DNA of 64,000 nt from Anaerovibrio slackiae (GTDB lineage: Bacteria; Bacillota; Negativicutes; Selenomonadales; Selenomonadaceae), in the NCBI RefSeq assembly GCF_009695585.1, contig NZ_VUNR01000006.1, positions 50,599-114,598 of the forward strand. Reading direction: 5' to 3'. The position numbers and the translations under genes are program-made. Shown in pieces: positions 33,167-40,402 of the stretch (its first letter is position 1; each line of letters begins with the position of its first letter). Under the pieces are notes generated by a model. It did not search any database. It was given only the letters and a program-made list of their open reading frames with translations, and had not been told where the DNA came from.

Positions 33167-33396
33167 CGTGTCCCTGCCAAACCGCAGAAACACTGAACCT
33201 GAAACACAGTTTTAATTTACAAAGCCGACAACGGCAAACAAACGCTTAATTTGCACTGCACACTATAAAAGCATAACCCGCAAAGCAGGAAATAACAGCC
33301 CTTCGCGCTATTAATTTGCAAGGGGCTAAATCAGCCCCTGCAACGAAAATTCAACTGCATAACTAGTATACCACATTTTTTTGATACTTGCAATTT
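33167..33396 (-). other. Leader of CRISPR array 1
   Basis: This 230-bp AT-rich non-coding stretch precedes the array in its direction of transcription. It holds the array promoter and a hairpin (TGCAGGGGCT with AGCCCCTTGCA, 33317-33342) that is not followed by a T-run on the minus strand. Confidence 0.7.
33365..33393 (-). promoter_or_regulatory. Promoter of array 1 with embedded reversed box
   Basis: TTGCAA (33388-33393), a 17-bp spacer and TATACT (33365-33370) form a near-consensus promoter on the minus strand. The spacer contains TCAAAAAAATGTGG, which matches the shared box read on the opposite strand from the six operon promoters. Confidence 0.65.
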
Positions 33397-35250
33397 TCAG
33401 TTTAACTGCTCAATTTTTTTCAATGCCAACATAATATAATGCTCAACATCCTCGCTGGAGGCAACATCAACACCATTATACGCATGATTAATCTCATTAC
33501 GCTGCTTTCTGAGCCATGACAAAATTTCCATCACATATAATAGATTTTCTATATCAGATGTATCGGTACAAACAATTCCCTCAGTCAGCATCCTGCAAAT
33601 GCTTTCTTTGCGGTCATCCCAATTAAAGGAACCTGTACTCATAATAAGATTTGGATAATCATAAGCATAATACGGAATGGTCGGAACCTCAATAACTGGT
33701 ACTTGCTCCGGCTTAGGTTCTTCAGGAAATACGGATAATTTTTCCAGCAAGTCACGCAACAACTCACCTGGCACAACCGTCAAATAATTATATATGGTTT
33801 GCGCATTTAACTTGTAATCCATCAGATAATCATATAACTGCCATTCCTTTCTTTTACCATCACCCTTTTTCCTTCCATCCAGCACCATAGCAAGACATTC
33901 ATGATCCGATATAAAATCACCAATATACAACCTGCCAGCACGAATTTGCTCTTGATAAGCTGCTACATACTTTATTTCCTGCATAAATGACTTCCACAAC
34001 TTCTTGTCTATATATTCAGGCAATGGGCCGGTTTGATTATTTTGAAAATACATTCGTACCATATTAAGACTATTTTTTGTCATACCATTAGGCTTGTTGT
34101 TCTCCTTTTTCTCCCTTAATTTCTCCAGCGTACTACAAAAATCATAGACAAACACATTTTCAAACAACTTATAGCCCAAGTCAGACTTCTGGCATGTTTC
34201 GCGTATTTCAAAATCATATACCGGTGATGGATAATACAATTTACGCTTTACCAGTTCGCCCGGCATCCACTCAGTAAATAATGTCATCGCCTGCTGCAGG
34301 AAGCCTTTCTTGACGCACCAGCGGATAATATCAATACGCGATGGCTCTGCCTTGATTATATCCCCATAATCCCGTTCCACCGTTTCCAAGACTTGGGCAA
34401 AAAGCTGCTCCTGGGCACTTTTTCCCTGATAATTTTTAAACGCCTGCAAATTAGCAGCCAGCTTTTTGAGGGACAACTCAAACCGCCCGGTGCGGCAGAT
34501 TTTCACAGCATCGGAAAATTCCTGCATGGAAATCAGCAGGTCTCTGAGCCGCTTGCTGATTTCTCCTTCAGGCACAGCAGCAAAATATTTTTCCACCTCT
34601 CGCATACTGGCAAAATTAATGCAGGAATCCGTACTGGAAACCAGTTCAAACATCCTGTGGATAGAAGACACATCCTCTATCCTGTTGCGGGAAGTATCTT
34701 CCCGGAAATAGTTGGCATAGATCGCCTGCCCAATCTCAATCCCTGAATATTTCAGCATGTGAAGTACAGATAGCATCAGCACAGCAGCATGGCGCATACC
34801 GCCTGTTAAATCAGTATGAATACGCCAGCTATCAGCCTCAGTCCCCAGTATAGCACGTATTTCATCAACCATCTTTAGAACATATAAGACAATACTCTCT
34901 GCAGAACAGTTTTCATCATAATCCACATAAATTATCTTTTTCGCTAATTCCGGGCATACCTTTGCCACTTCACCAGCAAAAATATCCCGCTGAACTGCTG
35001 CCAACTGCTGACCTGTCCGGTCATCAACATAAGAAATAGTTTCCTTAGTCTTCTGAGTAGAAAAAGCAAAGATATAATCCAACGTTTCCTGCTGTCCGGC
35101 AAGCTTTTGCAGCAGATACTTCACAGCAGCCTCATTGGTCTGGATGCATTTTATATCTGCAAAAGGTGCCGCATGGTAGCTGGTTGATGACAGATATTTC
35201 CCCTTAGATAGATGAATTTCACTCAAAAACAATAAAACTGCATTTTTCAT
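33397..35250 (-). CDS. CARF-HEPN ribonuclease (Csx1/Csm6-like, TM1812 family), copy 2
   Basis: The N-terminal half is a CARF domain of the TM1812 family: NAVLLFLSEIHLSKGKY, IQTNEAAVKYLLQKLAG, YIFAFSTQKTKETISYV and the glycine-rich LTGGMRHAAVLMLSVLHMLKYSG. The C-terminus is a HEPN RNase with WLRKQRNEINHAY (R-x4-H, about residue 585). In type III systems cyclic oligoadenylate made by Cas10 binds CARF and activates HEPN RNA cleavage. It is 618 aa, paralogous to the gene at 38391-39980. The second of two tandem ATGs is preferred: it aligns with the paralogue, and GGGGAG is eight bases upstream. It follows a truncated 124-aa-type gene, showing that a two-gene unit was duplicated. Confidence 0.88.
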   Translation of the reverse strand: MKNAVLLFLSEIHLSKGKYLSSTSYHAAPFADIKCIQTNEAAVKYLLQKLAGQQETLDYIFAFSTQKTKETISYVDDRTGQQLAAVQRDIFAGEVAKVCPELAKKIIYVDYDENCSAESIVLYVLKMVDEIRAILGTEADSWRIHTDLTGGMRHAAVLMLSVLHMLKYSGIEIGQAIYANYFREDTSRNRIEDVSSIHRMFELVSSTDSCINFASMREVEKYFAAVPEGEISKRLRDLLISMQEFSDAVKICRTGRFELSLKKLAANLQAFKNYQGKSAQEQLFAQVLETVERDYGDIIKAEPSRIDIIRWCVKKGFLQQAMTLFTEWMPGELVKRKLYYPSPVYDFEIRETCQKSDLGYKLFENVFVYDFCSTLEKLREKKENNKPNGMTKNSLNMVRMYFQNNQTGPLPEYIDKKLWKSFMQEIKYVAAYQEQIRAGRLYIGDFISDHECLAMVLDGRKKGDGKRKEWQLYDYLMDYKLNAQTIYNYLTVVPGELLRDLLEKLSVFPEEPKPEQVPVIEVPTIPYYAYDYPNLIMSTGSFNWDDRKESICRMLTEGIVCTDTSDIENLLYVMEILSWLRKQRNEINHAYNGVDVASSEDVEHYIMLALKKIEQLN

Positions 35251-35462
35251 CATGATTTCTCCCCATCGTTTTCCATGCCATAGCTGCGGAACTGCACAAA
35301 ACTGAATACCGACTGCCGCACAGTTTCCTGCTTCGCGTTGACAGTGGTCACTGTCTGCCGTTCACTGCAGGCAGCCAGGACAGTGACGCCTGCCTCCTGC
35401 AGCAGCTTAATCAAGGCATAGCTGTATGTATTTTGCATTGAACAGATTGTAACGTCTGGCAT
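35250..35462 (-). pseudogene. Truncated copy of the 124-aa CRISPR-linked protein
   Basis: From about 35285 to 35440 it is nearly identical to the C-terminal half of the gene at 40012-40383 (TYSYALIKLLQEAGVTVLAA, then SERQTVTTVNAKQETVRQS; differences only at the very end). The N-terminal half, which carries the NHTNHPSASW motif, is missing and is replaced by transposase-like sequence. It overlaps the start of CARF copy 2 (TGA inside ATGATG), the same order as the intact pair, so it is the remnant of a duplicated unit. Confidence 0.8.
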
Positions 35463-35680
35463 ACCCTACGCAGGCATCTATCGACCAACGCTTATCGCGT
35501 ACTTGCGCTACCATCCATTGGACGAATAGTTCGCAATCGTCACAATAAATTTTCAGAGGTTTCCTAGAGTGTTTCCGGTGTTCTTCATAAGCTTTCTGCC
35601 CACGATTGGCTGTATACTGTGGCTTACGCCCACGATTGCTTTTAGGATGGGGTGTTACCCGTCGAATTTCATTGTATATG
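35463..35680 (-). pseudogene. IS30-like transposase fragment
   Basis: The minus-strand frame gives about 70 residues including NRGRKPQYTANRGQKAYEEH, RKHSRKPLKIYCDD and DKRWSIDACVGYARR. The pattern (basic Arg-rich stretch, then W-S-x-D/E-x-x-x-G) resembles the region before the catalytic domain of IS30-type transposases. There is no start, catalytic core or terminal repeat. It joins directly to the truncated gene, so an insertion followed by deletion probably removed that gene's 5' half. Confidence 0.45.
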
Positions 35681-35733
35681 GTAGTGTGTGCACAATCCTG
35701 TCTGGTTTTTTCTGTAGTTTATTTGGTGTGTCA

Positions 35734-35989
35734 GTTTCAATGCCGCACGCAGCATTTCCCTGTGCACAATTTGTACCATTCTCCTGGGGTTGCACACTGG
35801 AATAGCAAGTTTCAATGCCGCACGCGGCATTTCCCTGTGCACAATTTGCTATTTAGAGGAGACTTTGCTCTCCGAGACGTTTCAATGCCGCACGCGGCAT
35901 TTCCCTGTGCACAATTTAATCGCCCTGTAGAAAGCGCATCCGTGTCTTGCGCGTTTCAATGCCGCACGCGGCATTTCCCTGTGCACAAT
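35734..35989 (-). CRISPR. CRISPR array 2: 4 repeats, 3 spacers
   Basis: The 37-bp repeats start at 35734, 35809, 35879 and 35953; spacers are 38, 33 and 37 bp. On the minus strand each begins ATTGTGCACAGGG, then has the same AATGCCGC/GCGGCATT stem and ATTGAAAC handle as array 1. The copy at 35734 has one substitution in the stem, marking the trailer. It therefore shares the 3' 22-23 bases of array 1's repeat but differs throughout the 5' part. A promoter lies at 36210-36238. Confidence 0.95.
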
Positions 35990-36278
35990 AGCATCCCCGG
36001 TGAACCAACGGGAATGTTAGGGTTAAAACTAAAAATTATCTCAAGCGGCTGCTTTTCGCAAAAACCGCCAAATATTTCGTGGACACTGTTTCCCAAAAGC
36101 CGAAAAACAATCCGCAAACCCCTGCAACAAAGGCTTCCTTTAGTCCACGAAAATATTCAACTTACGACTGCCATTTTTCACGGTTCACAGCAGCCCTCAC
36201 TCTGGGTTAATTTTATCATAACAATCTCCAGCAGTCAATTATTATCGCTCCTGGGCCTTGCCAGATATGATTTCTTCC
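35990..36278 (-). other. Leader of CRISPR array 2
   Basis: This 289-bp non-coding stretch runs between the DUF3800 gene stop and array 2. It contains an inverted repeat, AATATTTCGTGGAC (36071-36084) and GTCCACGAAAATATT (36143-36157, one extra base), 58 bp apart. Its sequence is not visibly related to the leader of array 1. Confidence 0.65.
36210..36238 (-). promoter_or_regulatory. Promoter of array 2
   Basis: TTGACT (36233-36238), 17 bp, TAAAAT (36210-36215) on the minus strand; a standard housekeeping-type promoter without the 17-bp box. Confidence 0.6.
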
Positions 36279-38387
36279 TCACAAGACAGGAATTGATGAC
36301 GCAGCCTCCCGCAATACCTGCCTCGCTTCCACGGAGTCTCCCTCCAGGCTGGAAATCTTGCAGGCAAAATCATTTGCGACACGCAGTACAGCTTCCGGCA
36401 AATCAGGCTGTGCCAATACAGCCTGCACATGCCTTTGCAAATCATTCAATTCATTGGCATAGGAATTTTTGCTCCGTGTGCAGGCGGCAAAATCCGCCTG
36501 GGCAGCCAGTCCCTGCATGTAAATAGTAATATTTTCAATATGGGCATAAGCTATCTCCAATGATTTTCTTGCCGCCGCCTCACTACCCTTCAGTCCGCTG
36601 CACATCCTGTAGACAGCATACTTCCACAGAACTACATTGGCAGGATAATCCGACATGGCAAGAACAGCCTCCATGCAATCAGCCTGCTTCAATGCCTCAT
36701 ACATGGAATCCGCCAGTCCCCTGTCATGCTCCACAGCCCCAGCCATAATATCTGCATACACCCTGAGTGCAAAAATGCTGCCATAATTAACAGGCAAAAT
36801 TCGTTCCAGCAGCACTGCCAGCTTATGTGCACCATCAGCAGAATCATCCACATCAAATGCCATATATAAATACTCCAGGGCCTTTGCAATATGGCCATAA
36901 TGGCATGCCAGGGCAGCCGTGGACAACCCGACCCTGCTGCGATTATCCGGCTTGTGCCTGAGCGCCAATTCGCTGAAAGACATGCCCCGGTCATAATTTT
37001 CCTCGCTGCGCTCCATGCAGCTCAGAGCAGCCGTCATGGAATTGTAGACCTTGCCCAGGCTGTCCGATGTCAGATTACCGGCAAACATGCCCAATTCATC
37101 CACCATTCCCATTACCTCAAGCGTATCACACAGCAGCTTTTCAAGTCCTGACAGCACCTTCATTGCCTCGCAAAAATCAAAATTGTCCTTGTAATACTCT
37201 GCCAGGCGCAGCCGGTAGGAAATATAATAATCCACCATCTCCCAGGAGGATGGCAGGCTGCCCAGCAGGCTGTTGCACACTTCTATAGCAGCTCTGGCAT
37301 CCCTGTGCCTGCCCAGATGGGAATAATATGTCAGGGCATGGAAATAAAGGTCGAACTTAAACCACACCGAATCAAGCTGCCTTGCCTGCAAAAATGTCAG
37401 GTATTCATCCTGCAACCGATGCAAAAGCTTTTCTGTTCTCGCAAAATCCCTGTTGATTGCCATATTATTCAGCTGCTGTGACAATATCTCATGCTGCCTC
37501 TGCATGCCATCACGCCCCACATCCCTGATTTTGCGCTCCAAAAGCTCATAAAACTCATTTTGATGCACCTGATGGCATGCATCCTCATAATAATCAACAA
37601 ACCATGCCAGCAAAGCTTCTGCCAGCTGATTGGATTCCAGGTACTTGCATACCATGCTCCAGGCATCATCTGCCAAAGCCTCAAAACGCATGATAGGCAA
37701 CTTGTCCACCTTGCCTAACTGGTCAGGTGAAAAAAGCGCACGCTTGCCCCGCAGCACTGTATTGACGGCATCTGCCAACATCAGCTCCACATCATTGTTT
37801 GCATCCCCCTGCTGCAGGGAAACAGCCACCCTGTCTCTGGCGGCACGGGAAAACCTGGCCAGGCGCAAAAAGATGCGTTCCCTGATGCGCACATTATATT
37901 CTTCATTGGTCAGATAGATGCCATAGCCTGCCTTTTCACTTGCCTCATTACTCACACGCCGTGCATAGATAATATGCAAATCCACCTTCTCAGAAGTCAT
38001 AAGTAGCAATTTCTGCAAAAGCTGGATAACACCTTCCGCAAAAATATTCAGATATTTCAAGTCCCTGTTGCCCAGCTTGTTCAGATGCACACTGGAAAAC
38101 TCAACCAGGGAAGAATTTGCGTTGCTTTTTATTGCCTTAATCAACAAAGTTACCACAAACTCCGGCAAGGCGGCATCGTTTTCCTCCAAGCCATGAAAAT
38201 TCCTGACATTGATATCCCGAAAGGCAGGGCTGCTCTTTTTGACAGCATAAAAATACGACTCAGCCTGCTGCCTGTTCAGGGGCCTGCCTTCCAGCAATAA
38301 TCCTGCCACAATAGAAGGAGCAGTGCCCTGCCTGCCACTATCATCCAAAAACTTGCCACTTTCATCAAGATACAGATAATACTTCAT
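36279..38387 (-). CDS. DUF3800 protein with C-terminal TPR-like repeats, 702 aa
   Basis: The first ~240 residues are DUF3800: MKYYLYLDESGKFLDD at the start (conserved D-E-S-G), VRNFHGLEE, and DANNDVELMLADAVNTVL, which supplies further acidic residues of the RNase H-like fold. The remaining ~450 residues are helical repeats (LHRLQDEYLTFLQA, YFHALTYYSHLGRHRDARAAIEV, STAALACHYGHIAKALEYLYMAF). DUF3800 proteins occur in defence loci and mobile elements and are thought to be nucleases. It starts 3 bp after the stop of the CARF-HEPN gene, so it is co-transcribed with the type III-D effector operon. It may be an extra nuclease effector; how it would be activated is not visible (no CARF domain). Confidence 0.82.
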   Translation of the reverse strand: MKYYLYLDESGKFLDDSGRQGTAPSIVAGLLLEGRPLNRQQAESYFYAVKKSSPAFRDINVRNFHGLEENDAALPEFVVTLLIKAIKSNANSSLVEFSSVHLNKLGNRDLKYLNIFAEGVIQLLQKLLLMTSEKVDLHIIYARRVSNEASEKAGYGIYLTNEEYNVRIRERIFLRLARFSRAARDRVAVSLQQGDANNDVELMLADAVNTVLRGKRALFSPDQLGKVDKLPIMRFEALADDAWSMVCKYLESNQLAEALLAWFVDYYEDACHQVHQNEFYELLERKIRDVGRDGMQRQHEILSQQLNNMAINRDFARTEKLLHRLQDEYLTFLQARQLDSVWFKFDLYFHALTYYSHLGRHRDARAAIEVCNSLLGSLPSSWEMVDYYISYRLRLAEYYKDNFDFCEAMKVLSGLEKLLCDTLEVMGMVDELGMFAGNLTSDSLGKVYNSMTAALSCMERSEENYDRGMSFSELALRHKPDNRSRVGLSTAALACHYGHIAKALEYLYMAFDVDDSADGAHKLAVLLERILPVNYGSIFALRVYADIMAGAVEHDRGLADSMYEALKQADCMEAVLAMSDYPANVVLWKYAVYRMCSGLKGSEAAARKSLEIAYAHIENITIYMQGLAAQADFAACTRSKNSYANELNDLQRHVQAVLAQPDLPEAVLRVANDFACKISSLEGDSVEARQVLREAASSIPVL

Positions 38388-38390
38388 CTC

Positions 38391-39980
38391 TTAGCTACAC
38401 TTCCCTTGTTTCATTTTGTCCATAGCACGCAGCATATTCAGGCCGTGATACAGCACATGCCTGAGAAGCTCTATATCAACCTCACCATCATACATTGCGT
38501 GATTTATCTTATTGCGCTGGATGCGCACCCAGATGATGATGCCCAGCAAATCCCTTACATCCTCATCATCAAAATCAGTGACAGCCAGCCTTTTGCTGAG
38601 CATATTGCGGCAAGCATTCATGCGCTGTACGACAGCATTATCCAAAGATTTTGCAGAACTTCTATGCCATAAGCTTTCAAACCTTTCCATTTGCACTGAC
38701 GGCAATTTTTTGTTCCTATCGATAGGCTGCAAGTGGCTCGGCAACTTGCTCAGAAGCTGTTCCAGTTCATCCTTGCTTATCTTTTTGCCTGCCTTATTGC
38801 TCTCCAGCGTGTACATCTCCTTCATGAGTGCCTTGTAGCTTTTTGGGGAAAATTCCTTCACAAAATAATCCTGCCATGTAACGAATTTCTTATCATTTTT
38901 CAGCTTGCAAAATTCCACAATCTGCTCACCGCACTCCAGTGACGGATAATAGGCTTTTTTCTCAATCAGGATTTCCGGCATCCATTCGTTGAAAAGTGTC
39001 ATGGCCTGCTGCAAAAAATCCTTTTCCAGGCACCAGCGGATAATATCCTGCCGGGAAGCATCCTCCCTTACAATATCTGCATAATCACGCTCCAGGGAAT
39101 GTAGCACCTGGGCAAAAAGTTCCTCATGCACGCTTTTATGCTCCAGTTGCCGGAAGCTGGACATGGCAGATGCCAAATCCCGTGCCGCTCCCTCAAATTT
39201 ACCGGTGTGGCACAGCTTCACAGCATTGGAAAAGCTTTCCAAGGCAGTCAGCAGGCTGCGCAGCTCGCTACTCTGCTGCTCCGCAGGTACATGCAAGTCA
39301 AAATACGCCTGTATATCCCGCAGGTTGGCAGAGTTGAGTACAGAGTCAGTGCCGGAAACCATCTCGAACATTTCATGGACTATAGAAACATCCTCTATGC
39401 ACTTACGAGGTTTTTTTGAAAAATTGGCATATACAGCATCACCAATCTGCAAGCCCGTATAGCGCAGCATGTGCAGTACGGAAAGCATCAGCACAGCCGC
39501 ATGGCGCAGGCCGCCTGCCAGGTCCACATGTATCTTCCACTCATCTGGCGAGCCTGACAGCCTGTCGCTAATCAGCCCGACCATTTTCAGTACATATTGT
39601 ATCGCCTGAACGTTATCCTTATCTTCATCAAAGTCGCAATAAATCAGCTTGTTTGCCAGCTGAGGGCATTTGTGCAGAATCAGCTTTTCAAATACAGCCT
39701 GATGAGTATACTCAGCTGCCGTATCCGCACCCGGTTCAATATAGGAAATCTTGTTGCCAGCTGATTCCCCCCTGCCACCTACAAGGTTGCTCACAAAGAC
39801 GAAAACATAATCCAGGCTTTCACCATTCTGTGCCAGCTTCCTATCCATGTATAGAAGTGATGCCTCATTGGTATGGCCTGCTTTAATGATTCCCAGAGAA
39901 TCCGTATCATATTCCTGCTCACTCAGCCTGCCGGACTGTAATTTTACATCACTTAAAAACAGCAGCATCGCGTTCTTCAT
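38391..39980 (-). CDS. CARF-HEPN ribonuclease (Csx1/Csm6-like, TM1812 family), copy 1
   Basis: The 529-aa paralogue of the gene at 33397. CARF segments: NAMLLFLSDVKLQSGRLS, IIKAGHTNEASLLYMDRKLA, YVFVFVSNLVGGRGE and VDLAGGLRHAAVLMLSVLHML. HEPN motif: WVRIQRNKINHAMYDG (R-x4-H, about residue 490). The two copies align along their whole length but are clearly diverged, so they are not a recent duplication and could differ in ligand ring size or RNA preference. It sits 31 bp after the 124-aa gene and 3 bp before the DUF3800 gene in the cas operon. Confidence 0.9.
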   Translation of the reverse strand: MKNAMLLFLSDVKLQSGRLSEQEYDTDSLGIIKAGHTNEASLLYMDRKLAQNGESLDYVFVFVSNLVGGRGESAGNKISYIEPGADTAAEYTHQAVFEKLILHKCPQLANKLIYCDFDEDKDNVQAIQYVLKMVGLISDRLSGSPDEWKIHVDLAGGLRHAAVLMLSVLHMLRYTGLQIGDAVYANFSKKPRKCIEDVSIVHEMFEMVSGTDSVLNSANLRDIQAYFDLHVPAEQQSSELRSLLTALESFSNAVKLCHTGKFEGAARDLASAMSSFRQLEHKSVHEELFAQVLHSLERDYADIVREDASRQDIIRWCLEKDFLQQAMTLFNEWMPEILIEKKAYYPSLECGEQIVEFCKLKNDKKFVTWQDYFVKEFSPKSYKALMKEMYTLESNKAGKKISKDELEQLLSKLPSHLQPIDRNKKLPSVQMERFESLWHRSSAKSLDNAVVQRMNACRNMLSKRLAVTDFDDEDVRDLLGIIIWVRIQRNKINHAMYDGEVDIELLRHVLYHGLNMLRAMDKMKQGKCS

Positions 39981-40011
39981 ATTCTTTCTCCTTTACATGG
40001 CACAAATTCAT

Positions 40012-40383
40012 TCAGCATGTATAATTACGAAATCTCACAAAACTAAATACCGACTGCCGCACAGTTTCCTGCTTCGCGTTGACAGTGGTCACTGTCTGCC
40101 GTTCACTGCAGGCAGCCAGGACAGTGACGCCTGCCTCCTGCAGCAGCTTAATCAAGGCATAGCTGTATGTAAATTCCCCTTGCACCAGTACAGCTGACGG
40201 CTCAAGGGGCAGCATCTGCCCCAAAGCCTTCTCCGCCATCACCTGAACCTGGGCTTCATCCAGGTCAGCTGCTATACCAGGAAAGGGAATATCCATAATC
40301 TCCCCGTATGCCAGCGCAGCCTGCCGCTGCTCATCCGACCAGCTTGCTGACGGATGATTTGTGTGATTGATAAATATTCCCAT
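40012..40383 (-). CDS. Type III-linked protein with NHTNHPSA motif, 124 aa
   Basis: The sequence MGIFINHTNHPSASWSDEQRQ continues with IMDIPFPGIAADLDEAQVQ, helices, and a Rossmann-like core (AVLVQGEFTYSYALIKLLQE, VTVLAACSERQTV) ending FVRFRNYTC. The layout (beta strand, polar loop, alternating beta/alpha) recalls small CARF-like or ring-nuclease folds such as Csx20, but I cannot place it in a named family. It is always followed here by a CARF-HEPN gene, once intact and once as a remnant. A role in making, breaking or sensing cyclic oligoadenylate is inference from position. Confidence 0.65.
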   Translation of the reverse strand: MGIFINHTNHPSASWSDEQRQAALAYGEIMDIPFPGIAADLDEAQVQVMAEKALGQMLPLEPSAVLVQGEFTYSYALIKLLQEAGVTVLAACSERQTVTTVNAKQETVRQSVFSFVRFRNYTC

Positions 40384-40402
40384 TGTTCCTCCTAAATTGT
40401 AT

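Noticed and set aside
33317..33342. Hairpin in leader 1 as a terminator of the upstream CARF-HEPN gene
   Set aside because: It has no T-run on the minus strand and lies ahead of the array, so termination there is not supported; it may instead be a leader element.
35569..36526. Plus-strand frames across CRISPR array 2 and its leader
   Set aside because: They repeat the CRISPR unit (FQCRTRHFPVHN) and run into the antisense of the DUF3800 gene.
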